From assembly GCF_901933205.1 (NCBI RefSeq), contig NC_044581.1:10613501-10677500 (forward strand): DNA of 64,000 nt, read 5' to 3'. The notes below the pieces were generated by a model that worked only from the letters and a program-made list of their open reading frames with translations, made no database searches and was not told where the DNA came from. The position numbers and the translations under genes were made by a program. Source of the stretch: Camarhynchus parvulus. Its lineage: Eukaryota; Chordata; Aves; Passeriformes; Thraupidae. Shown piece after piece: positions 53,594-64,000 of the stretch; position 1 is the stretch's first letter, and each line of letters starts with the position of its first letter.

Positions 53594-54807
53594 TAAGAAA
53601 AATCCCTTAAATTGTTCAAGAAGTAAAACGTAAATCCCACATGATAATATGGGAAAGATTTTAGAGCCAGCTTACTCTGAAATCTTAAAAAAGTATCACA
53701 CATTCCATACTCACTGGAACACAAGCTTATTAAGCACAACATATAATTTGTAAAATAATTATGTGTAATTATGTTCAATTTTTATCTAAGGTTTCTAAAA
53801 TGTTCCAGCTTTGTTTGCTGTAATTATTTGGAGCAGAAGAGATACCCAAGTGTAAGACTCAAAATCTACAGATAACATTTTAAAAGCAATCTCAGAGTCT
53901 TCAGGAACTGCACCAGCAAAATACAAGAGATGTCCTTTTACTTTAAATAGCGCAGGTAAAAAAATCATGCCAGTTAAATGCTGAATTTAAATAACAAAAA
54001 TCTGATTTAAAAATACTTTTGACTAAAAACTGTATTTAACTGCAAGTAAGGAACATCTCCTGGTTTTAAGTAAAAACTGTATATTTGGCAGAAAAATTTC
54101 ATAGACTGCTAGATATTTTTTATAAATATCAAATAAAATAATAGATTACAAAATTAATATAAACCTATAGCTTTTAGACACTTGTGTGAAAAAGGTGACA
54201 TCAACTCATTTAGCAGACTAAGAGAAGGACAAGGTGGAACTTGGTGGAAATCCTCTTTCATTCACCTGTTTCTGAACAAACTAAAATTGTGGAGTATCTG
54301 GTGCCTCTGAAATGCATTCAGCTGATTACATTCCAGCAACACAAACATAAACAATTTTAAACACTGCTGGTGGCATCTCCTGGTCCATGGCAGTGAGCTC
54401 TCTTTAAGAACTCGGGTTCAGTAAAACATGACATGAACTCCAGCAGTTCATACACGTGTGCCCATCTCACCCAACACCATCCAGTAACTCCAGCAGGACT
54501 CCACAGGGAAATGGGAGTGGCACGAGCCAAGAAGGGCGGTTTTAGCAGAGCATTCCAGCAAAGAGCATGGCTCATATTGTCAGCAATAGGTGGAAAACCT
54601 GAGGGCATTTTGGGTGGCACCACTCCTCAGATCTGAGTGCTGCCTACAAAGCTGTTATCAGTCACCTGTACTGTATGAGTAAGAGAGCAGCCTACCCACA
54701 GAAACATGCACTATCCCATGCAAGGAATTACTGTTTGAACAGTGAAAATTTAAAAATTTTTAAGTCACTTTTCCCCACTCAAGGGGATTTATAGGAGTAC
54801 TTCTCAC
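53594..54807. other. Non-coding DNA, presumed intron downstream of the candidate exon
   Basis: On the minus-strand reading this follows the 125-nt exon. The antiparallel frames at 54357-54636 overlap and resemble no known protein. Confidence 0.6.
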
Positions 54808-54932
54808 CTTGCTGTCCATTCTTTACGCAGCTTTTGTCTCTCCTTAAGCAGGAGCAGGAAGCAGCTGATGGTCTCATTCCTTTGTTCCTCAATTTGTTGC
54901 TCTTTTCTTACCTCAGAGAGGACCAGACTTGT
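54808..54932 (-). CDS. Candidate internal coding exon (125 nt) of an unidentified gene, helix-rich
   Basis: Seen: on the minus strand a pyrimidine-rich tract ending in TTTAAG (AG at 54933-54934) is followed by 125 nt and then a GTGAGAAG donor (GT at 54806-54807). Only one of the three frames is open across the segment. It begins in phase 0, gives 41 full codons plus two bases, and meets a stop directly after the donor (AGG TGA). The predicted peptide is highly charged: residues 7-20 are rich in E, R, K and Q, residues 22-29 form a short hydrophobic run with four consecutive leucines, and residues 30-39 are again K/R/E-rich and end near a tryptophan. This suits a helical or coiled-coil segment. 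A second strong donor (GAG|GTAAGA, GT at 54910-54911) lies inside the exon. Inference: this is an internal exon of a minus-strand gene with large flanking introns, because no convincing partner exon is visible in the window. I do not recognise the protein. It could be a chance open segment, but both splice sites and the frame agree. Confidence 0.5.
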
Positions 54933-57900
54933 CTTAAAGGGAGGAAACACATAAAAATTATAATCTAGAAATAGGAAACAATGTGTAAAATTAATAAAAA
55001 GCCCATAAGCAAATAAGGACAGTAAATCAATAGCTTTTTTTATTACAGTTCCACTGCTGACAAATCAATACAGTAAATGATGGTTAGAAATGGCCACCAT
55101 ATATTTGGTATTTAATCAATATACATGGCACATAAGGTAAACCTTAAAATCTCATTGCCTTAAGTATTACACTAAGACAGTGTGCATTCTAGCCCACATT
55201 TTCTTGAGGCATAGTTATTTTCTAAATATTATCTTGTATCAAATAATATCAGAAGTATTTTCCTCAATGTAGCATTTGTTTGGGGGACTTCACCCTCCCC
55301 TTTGCTCCTTGGTAAAGCTGTTGAAAAAAATACCTGTTTGTACTGAATGGAATTTCTGCTGATGTCCACATGTTCTCTTTATTTTTAAATACTTCAAATA
55401 AACAAGTTAAAAAATCTTTTCACATATGGAATAAATTAAAAACTGCTCAAAAATATACATATATACATGCAATGGATTTAAATAATCTGTGAAGCAGGAT
55501 GACACTCAGTCTCTGCAGATCAAATGTTGCTGGCCTTCCCAAACATTGTGCTGACAGTTAATGTTGATGAAAGAGAACTGGGGATGTTCTTACCACCCTT
55601 ATCCTCCCACCAAGCTAACTCCAGCTCCCTCACTCCATCTTTCCCTACTCAATCCTGCACCATTTTTCCTCTTCTTTCCCTGCACTTCCCCATGTCTGCC
55701 AAGCTGGGAAGGAAATGGTTGATGCTCAGCTACCAGCCAGTCCTATATCCACCAGTGCCCACGTGCTCCTCCATGTGCAGAAGTGTTTCCGTGGCAGAGA
55801 CTGAGAATCTTTTCCTGAAGATATTATATTGCCTTTTTCACCTTAATCAGCCTCTAATAGAAATGGAATTATTTTTTATATTCTAACCTCCAGTCACATG
55901 TTCTGCAAATGTATCAGAGCATCTAAATGTTTTTGGGAAGGATGACAGAACAGATGGAATTCTTGAACAAACCTGTTTTCTTTCCACAGAAAAGGAGGCA
56001 AAAAAAAAGTTTCTGACCTGAGAAGTTGTGCATGTGAATGTTAAAACACAACCAAACAAAACCAAGAACTGCAATTCCTATTCCCAGCATAACCTGCCTC
56101 ATTGGAACAATGTGACAAAACACATGGCATTTTGCCTCCTCCTCAACATCACATACCCATTACATTCTGTCCTGCCCAACTAAAATTCCTCTGGGAATTC
56201 TATGAGAGGAATTGTTATTATCTCCAGTTTGTGAAAACAGATATGTATCCTCTTTCTGGTAAGTTTTTGGGGTTTTTTCCACGAGAAACAATAACACACA
56301 GATAATGCATTTCTTAAGCTATGTAAAGTAGGAGTAGCATTGTTACCGCTAAGGTCATTCCAAGAGAGAAGCATGAGGGTTCACAGAGACAGAAAATAAC
56401 TTTATTGCACCAGCATCACAAGTGAAGAACAAAAAGCACCTTTCTCCCCACCACCCAGCTCTACCAGTTGGCCTACCAAAAGGCATTAGCCCATCAGATG
56501 GGACTTAAACATCAAAAAGAACATTTTCTTGTAAAAACCCCGAATGTTCAAAACTCTGTCTGTACAGATCACATTCTTGACCCTGCTTTGACATTACAAA
56601 GCAAACAAAAAGCCAGAGAGCATTTTCAGATAAGGATTCCATGACATGGGTTTCCCTTGCACTGACCTACAACATCTTTTCCACAAGCTCTAATATCCGC
56701 CAACTTCAACAGTCCTGACCTTAGAGCCTCATTTCCAGCAGCTGCACAGTTCGAAGCAGGATTTGATAGAGGACTTCAGCAAGTGAAACACACTCACATG
56801 AGCTAATGTACATTCTTTAATGGAAAATTAAAGAATTTTTTGGAGTGAAAATTAACACTCCTTGTCATTCACAATAAATACTAAGGCTTAAATTTTTATA
56901 TTTATCATGTACAAGACTTGACAGAGCACTACAACCAGAATTTACCTCTGTGTTATAGGATGATCAGACTGTAGCCATACAGCAAGGCCACAGTCCACCA
57001 AGATTTCCCTTTCAGAATGTTTGGATGGGCATTTTATTCACAGAGGGACAGGAAAATCCACTGGTGATGGTTAGATGTCTGCTTCTCCCCCAGACTTCAG
57101 GAAAGTCCCAAGTTTAATGATGCCATGCCTCACAAAGCTAAAAGCACAGTTATTTGCTGCAACAAACATCAAGATCTCCTAAATAAATGATTTAGAAAGG
57201 GCAGAGCATGGAAAACTGGGAATTGCTAAAGAATTTTCAGTTAAAATCTGATGAAAAGATGATGTCAATAGCGTATTATCAGTCAGAGATGGGTGATCAC
57301 TTCTCCAAGTATTCACCACCACACTGTATGTGATATGGTGTGAATTCTGTTGACCTGGTCAAATTGCAAGTTTGGTCCCGAGTTTCATCATGTAAAGTCC
57401 CCTCCACCTACAGAAACATCATAATTCCGGAAACTCAACATAATTTATTTTTTCCTGAGAATATAATTACATTGCTGCAGCCTTCTGTTAACACCTTTCA
57501 TTTATGTGGTGATGTACATGGCTCAAGTCAAACGCATAGTTTGACACTGACATCATAAACGCTTCTTTATTGAGCCCTGTGAGTACAGTCACAGCTACCC
57601 GCAGGGTGAAATAGTATTATTAAGCAACATACAACAACAATACATAGCAATTTAACTGATTTACTTGTTTTCTAACAGTGCTGAAAGGGCAGTAAGGTCA
57701 CCTGGAATGCCAGTGCAGGGCTTGATGTGTAGCTTTTATAGAGGTATTTCTTAATAACTTGCTATTCTTATAATGGCAATAAAAATCTTGAATTGTAACA
57801 AATAAAGTAGCATTCTGGGTAAAAGAATATTATAAAGCATGTTCCTTTGAAAGTTGTCTTTTCCATGTAACTTGGTTTTGGATTTATTTTTAACAAGGGG

Positions 57901-60900
57901 ATTCGATATATACCTCGACTGATAAAGGTCAAGGGTTCAAGAAACTCGGTCAAAGATGTTATCAGCTGGGAAAGCCATTTCCTCACATCAACACTGATAA
58001 AAACCCATCAGAAACCCGGCTGATAGAACCCCTGCTCCAAAGTGCAGGAATGACCTTCTTTTGAACATCACTACAGTTGCACATCCCATCAAAGAAAATC
58101 TGATCTTGTGTCTCAATTCTTTTAATGACAGATAATTGCCTGCAGAGGCCCCCTTTGCCCAATGCTGAGTGAAGCCTTCACAATTCTGAACTGGACTCAG
58201 CACTGACTCAGGGGTTTTCAGCACACTTGGGACTGCAGGACAGTAGAATAAATAAACAATGCAACCAGCCCTACAGCCTGTCTTATCTCATCCTTGTGTT
58301 CACAGAGATTCTTGAGGGCGCTAATGTTTACAAACTGGTGTAACTTTCTTTCTTCTGCTTCCTGAGCTGTCAAAAAACATATCCTGGACAACCTAAGCAA
58401 GGAGATTACGCAAATTGCTTATCACTTATGGGAAGCAACTCCTTGTCTCATTGGCCAGCATACCCCTTTAATAAGCAATACTACCAGTATTTTCAGTAAA
58501 TCCTACCCAATTCTCCTTACAGATCAATTAGTGTATTTAGGGCTTTCCTTGTAAAACCCAAATGGCACAAGTCTTAAAAACACACAACTCACGTCTCAAA
58601 AAGCCTAAAGCTATGTACACACACGTGTGTGTGTATGTACACATGTATCAGGAGCAAATCCAGCCTTTTACATTAAACATAGTATTTAGGAAACTGTACT
58701 CTTTGCCTTCCTCCTGCTACAGCAGCAGAACTAAATTTAGGCATATCAGGCAAGAGCCATCAGAGCATCTTCTCTCATTATGTAAGAAAGGAAGGTTCTA
58801 AGATCAGATTTCAAGAGACAAACACCCTATTGCTCTCATTATCACCAACAAAATATATCAGTGACACAGGACTGAATAGAAGCTGTTATAACCAAGTCTT
58901 TCTATTCACCCAGGATATACACACAAAATTAGATACATAACAAAGCCAATCCACGTATTGTAACAGGTTTACAATATTTTTCCTTAGATATGCAGCAGAA
59001 GAAACTCTGTTTTAACATCTACAGGCCACTACCCTGCTGAGCTGTATGTCCTGGGTGAATATCACAACACGCCTACAGACATGCAAGAAAAACCAACATC
59101 TAAAGACTCCAAACCCCACATTGGTATATTTTCAATCTTATAAAGCTAGATTTTTTTCCTTCCTTCAATACAGACCTCATGAGGAGTCAGACGTAAGGTT
59201 AGAAACACTGTACAACTGGAGACATGAAGCTTAGTGTTCTGTCAAACAAATTAGCCTTCAGTCTGAACTAAAGTGGCACTTGGGACAGTTTGCCTCTTGG
59301 TCCTACTTTGTTGGGTCAACAAATCAGGTTTTTCACTCTAAGTTAAGATTTAATTTACTCACCACCAGTTTAATTAGGATAAACTTCTGAATCTTTACCA
59401 ACCACTTCTACATTAACATAGCAGTCATCTCTAAAAAATCAATAACTAATACCGAAAGGAAAAACAAAAAAAAATTCTGTAAAGAGGGCTAAAATGTTAT
59501 TCTGTATTTTCCCTGTTATTTTTGTCATTTTATTTGCTTTCAGTGAAAGAAATTTCCTGATGAAGTTCTATGAAACTAGAACATGGTCCCTTTTAGAGGG
59601 GAAGGAAAAAGAACCTGAAATCTATTAGGCCACGTTAATTTAACATGTTGTAACTCCTCCATGATAAAAAAAGCTAGTAACTGATTACAAAACCCTGCTC
59701 ATTTCTTCTCTACTTTTAAAATTTCTACTTAAAATACAAGCAAATGTGCCCATGTTCATTGATACAATGGAAACAGCCAGCACGGTTTAAGTTATCACCC
59801 GGTAATTTGGGCACATTAAACCCAATTCTCTGCCTTTTGTTTATTAATTCACTATGCCAGATATCACAGTTTCACTCAGCAACCCTCATGTTCTGGATGA
59901 TATTGAAAAATGAGTCATGTTTGTCAAAGAAAGTTAAAAAAAAAAAGGTAAAGAGGAAAAAAGTGTTGTTTATAGAAGCCAGCTGCTCTGGCTTCGGCGC
60001 CAGCAGCTCCTCATCCTGCTATTTTACACTCGCAACCCCCACTGCCCCCACTGGCACAGGTACAACTAAATGTTGACTTCAATGCTTCAGAGAGCACTCA
60101 ACTGATTCTGTACATGATTAATTGCCAAAGACATGGCTGACCATATGGAACAGAGAAAGCATCAAGTAATTCATACTTCTGTATATGATCATTTGGCCCC
60201 TGTTGTTTTAATGTACAGGAAAGAGCTAGTATAGCACAGACCTGGTGTCTTGCCCTTGACAGCCCATTAAGAAATCTCAAAGCACCTAGTTGAAGTTATG
60301 CTGTTGGCTTTTCAATAGCAGCCTAATAAAACAGAAGCAAAGCTTTCCAACTAGTCTTAAATCTTTCACATACAGTACATTAACCACTGCTGCTACAACA
60401 ACTGGTTTCTTATGATAGGAAATGGGATTTGATTTCTAGCCTCTGCATACTTACTGAAAGCCTTTTTCTGACCTTTGGAGGGTTTACAAAATCATTGTTC
60501 GTTTTTCCTGCCATTTTCCCAGTTTCTTGCCATGGTGATCCTAATAGATTTGTTTAAGGTTCAGTACATTCTACTCTTACTAGCTGTTATATGCAAACTG
60601 TGCAATGAAGGTAGGCTCACGGGAACTGAAAGGGAAGAAATTATTATTAACTATTTTCTTTCTGATATTAGAGAAGTCACTGCAACATCTAAAACAATTT
60701 ATTTTTAAGGAGCCTATAAAGCAAAACAAAAAATTCCTCAAAAGAAGCAATATGCTAGCATGTGCTTTCTTTTATCAGACTGGAGACAAATCATCAAATT
60801 TCATTTGAGAAGGAAGGACAATTTATTTTAAAGCTGTAGTATTCTCAAGGATTTCTGACATAGACCTCAAGAAAAGAAAAAGGTGTAGACTTGGAATATA

Positions 60901-63900
60901 TGTCAGTATCATTAACTGCTCTATATTAGTTTTATCTACTGTTAACATCTTTTCAGTCATATGCAGTCAAAGAAAAAACATTTAAATAATGTTTCCCTGT
61001 CAAAGCTCTTAGGATGACAGTGCTAAAAAGTTAATCCCCATCCTCACAGATCTTCTGGCAGTTTTGATGTACGTTGGCAAGGATGCATTTGCTGGCACCT
61101 TCCAATAGAAAATATTTACATGGAGTTTTCTTGTCTGAGGATTTTCTACTTGAGTAAATAATCCTCATGGTCTGAAGGGTCTTATATGGGAAATTCTAAT
61201 CATTGCACATTCATCAGTGATAATTTCCCAGGCTGAGAATTCAGATAACACTATTAATACCGCAACAAAACACATGAATAATCTGCAAGCCAACACAAAA
61301 CTCCCTAACTGTTCTGGTTATTGATTGAGAACTTTCAACATAACATCACAGGACTTAAGACAAACGTTATGTCTGGTTTTAAATAAAATATAAAGAATAG
61401 AGAATTTTACAAAAGAAATGTCATTTCTGTAGCATAAAAGGAATGGAAACTCAAGTTGCTGGTGTGAAACTATCGCCACAAAGATTTTACATTCTCCCCT
61501 ACCATTACATTCAATGGTGCACATCAAAACAAAACATGTACATAACCCAATTACAGAGCAGAATGCTTAAAGTCAGACATATGCTTAAGCTCTATATACA
61601 AGTCGACATGCATTAAAATGTAGGCAGCCCTGCCTGGCTTTGAGGTATTCACTGCTGACAACAAAGGATGAATACCTGACTTGATAGATGAGTAGTTTGA
61701 CCTAGAAAAACCTACAGCGAGTAGATCACTTCGACATTTCCAAAGAAACTGCAGGTTTTGTCTGCACTAGAAAGTTGTTCCATTTATCTATACCTGTGGA
61801 GCTAAAGCAGTACATTTTCTAGCTATATGAGTTTAAAAGTCATAAATTAAACCAGGTTGAGCTAATTTGGAAATAAGCATTACCTTTATGCCTATATAAG
61901 AATATTTATACCAGGGTCTTGAACCGTATATTTAGGAAAAAGGAATCCAAACAGAAGTAATGCCCAAGTAATTTTTGGTTACTCTGGTATGCCACAACTG
62001 ACTGAATTTCCAATTGAGAGAAAAAAAAATATTTTTACTGGATGATTCAAGCAGTTATGATGAGTCTCTATGAGATTTTCACTATGCAGTTACAAACTAA
62101 AATATGTAAAAAGATCAACACTTTCAAAATATTTTTGCTGCACTAATTGGTTTGGCAGTGTTCTAAAGGTGAAGTATAAGCCACCTCATCATGGAAGAGC
62201 AACCAAACCACTTAAGATACTTGGAATAAGAGTGGCTTAGCATCTTCAGATGCATGGGTGACTGAAAGGTTACCCTACAGCCACATTCTCCCAGAGCATG
62301 GCCCCTCCAACTCTGAATCATCAATAGCACAAAGACTAGGCAGGCCTAGCATGCATAGTGGATTATATGAAGTGTAAAACATTGTGGGGAAAAAGCTTTT
62401 GAAAGAAGTCAGGAAAAAGAAATCACGCCTGCAAGAAGATCCAGCTGACAGGCCAGTCCCTAACAAGTGAATATGTTTGAGAACATTGTGAATGCAAGAA
62501 AAGAACATGCCTTTTGTTTCCAAACCTACAGTGTCTTTACCCCAACTGCTGCCTGCATGGCTGAACATATGTTTTCTGAACAAGAACTGAAGCAGAAAGT
62601 GTTCTTTGTTATAATTCACTCCTTTGTATACACCTCCCTTTTTCCATCTTGGTCACATGCAAACAGTAGTTACACCAAACACTTAAGTTCTGAAGGACTG
62701 CACAGCAGTGTATGCTTCAGTGATTATCTGCTATTGCTGAAATCAGTTGAGCTAAGATGCACTACAAGAGTCACTTGGCTAATCTGCACTCTGGACAGCT
62801 TAGATTTTGCAGTGCTGAATCACACTGAGTACAACCTGCACATGCTCACTCAGCCAGAGCTCTGAATTTTCATCATCAACAATTATGTTCAGTTCTAATA
62901 AGTACTGAAGAATTATACAACAAATGATTGTATGCATTCAGAAGAACTCAAAAGAGTACCCAGTAATTTTCTTAGCATCTCAAAATTAACATCACCAATT
63001 ATTATGAATAATTTAGGGTGGAGGAGAGATGAGAGGAAAAAAGGATGGGCTTCAAAGCCAGAAGTAGGTAATACTATCTCACAGGCACTGAAATGAACTG
63101 TAGTTCAAATTAAATACTCATATAATTTTACTGATTCTAATGAAATAATTCGAGATGTGAGGCGTTGCTTTGACTCATCTAATTCATACTGAAGCCCTAA
63201 TACTCTAAACTACATACCAGTTTCTCTTAAAATATTTATAGATGCAAACTTGTACCAAAATCTCTGAACTAAATCTCTGCTCTTTGTAACACTCAAAATG
63301 CAAACTGGAATCTCTAAAGTAATAATCACACAAAAAAAATTTAAACATACACAAGCTACAAATATAAATGGAAAACAGTGAATGCTAGAGTCTGAAATCA
63401 TTATTATATTTTTATTTTTTAGTGTTTAATTATATGCCACATTACTGATTTTCTTGAACAGCCCATCTCAGTATCTATTTAGTATGGAAAAGCCTAGAAT
63501 ATCAGCATTTTCCTCCCATCACTGAAGCCACTACCTGTTGCCATCAAGCTACTTACTGCCTTAGTCACAATACCTTTTAACACACTGTCTAAAATACAGT
63601 GGTGCAGAAATTTAAAGTGCATTTCCACTGTCATTAGTTTTATTGAAATAATTTAAAACAGAAAGCCAAGTTACAGAACGGGTTAAACACTGCAGAATGA
63701 AGAAGCTGCAAGCCACAATCAAATGAAACAGCAAGCCACATGTCCAGAAGTGCCTGTGGGCATGCTTTGTCTAAGACACATGCCACAGCAGAATAGCAAT
63801 TTAGTACATATGCAAGATAACCACGTACAGCTGAATCATATCTTCAAATGACATAAGGGGTTCAATACCATCCTCACAGCACTAAAGGCACCAGGCCTGT

Positions 63901-64000
63901 GGATATCCCTGTGAGAATGGGATTGTCACCATGCTTTTTCAAAAATGAGGTTTTGTCACACCTGGCTCAAGTAATAACTTCATTACCCCCAGTGACACCA
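54933..64000. other. Non-coding DNA, presumed intron upstream of the candidate exon
   Basis: No second convincing exon was found on the minus strand. Notable items are the pyrimidine-rich stretch at about 55590-55700, the (AC)4(GT)4 palindrome at 58617, and a 132-codon plus-strand frame at 62467-62865 with no recognisable domain and no splice context. Confidence 0.6.
58617..58632. repeat. Perfect palindrome (AC)4(GT)4
   Basis: Seen: ACACACACGTGTGTGT is its own reverse complement. It sits in a wider alternating tract (58614-58646) that continues GTGTATGTACACATGTA. Alternating purine-pyrimidine sequence of this type is a known Z-DNA former and can also form a cruciform. Confidence 0.85.

Noticed and set aside
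53467..53778. 103-codon hydrophobic minus-strand frame resembling a membrane protein
   Set aside because: It covers an A/C-rich low-complexity tract whose complement is G/T-rich and automatically encodes Phe, Gly, Val and Leu.
56208..56258. Plus-strand segment ending in CTG|GTAAGT with a protein-like frame
   Set aside because: The donor is good but the acceptor choice is ambiguous, the strand disagrees with the main exon, and no family is recognised.
62467..62865. 132-codon plus-strand frame
   Set aside because: No conserved-looking domain, and in-frame Met and stops fall without splice or polyadenylation context.
1..64000. Prokaryotic-type systems: operons, CRISPR arrays, phage or plasmid genes
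   Set aside because: No dense coding, no regularly spaced direct repeats, and CR1 retroelements show that the DNA is a vertebrate nuclear genome.
1..64000. Endogenous retrovirus or other integrated viral sequence
   Set aside because: No LTR pairs, primer-binding sites or viral-like reading frames were seen on either strand.

Overview
This window is animal nuclear DNA, most likely from a bird. It is AT-rich and full of short homopolymer and AT/AC runs. Long open reading frames are absent: none exceeds about 140 codons, and the longer ones do not resemble any protein family I know. Recognisable interspersed repeats are few and all look like CR1-type LINEs, the dominant retroelement of birds and other sauropsids. 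Two carry the avian-type CR1 3' end in reverse complement (16204-16260 and 19385-19607). One is an older CR1/L3-like 3' end on the plus strand (32755-32811). I saw no bacterial-type genes, operons, CRISPR arrays, tRNA or rRNA genes, or endogenous viral genes.

Layout: 1-16.2 kb is intronic or intergenic sequence with simple repeats, a perfect small hairpin (5671-5702) and a homeodomain-site-rich stretch (about 12.83-13.01 kb). The CR1 pieces lie at 16-20 kb, and just beyond the larger one is an exon-like segment with good splice sites but no open frame (19740-19812). At 21.7-27.1 kb are a pyrimidine-biased block, two diverged copies of an unnamed repeat (23101-23170 and 26532-26603), a G-quadruplex motif (25110-25130) and A/C-rich tracts. 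A small CpG-containing, GC-rich island with homeodomain sites sits at 28.0-28.5 kb and is the best candidate regulatory element. The stretch 28.5-54.8 kb is mostly plain non-coding sequence with a weak microexon candidate on each strand (33656-33705, 47256-47279) and possible conserved non-coding blocks near 40.4 and 44.1 kb. The best coding candidate is a 125-nt exon on the minus strand at 54808-54932, bounded by a polypyrimidine tract with AG and by a GTGAG donor, with one frame open throughout. From 54.9 kb to the end I see only non-coding sequence and simple repeats.

The simplest reading is that most of the window lies within large introns of, or next to, an unidentified gene transcribed on the minus strand. 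I cannot name that gene. I found no convincing new biological system. The observations most worth checking are the 125-nt exon, the stop-containing exon-like segment beside CR1, the unnamed dispersed repeat pair, the inverted octamer pair at 18951-18969 and the CpG-rich island at 28 kb.
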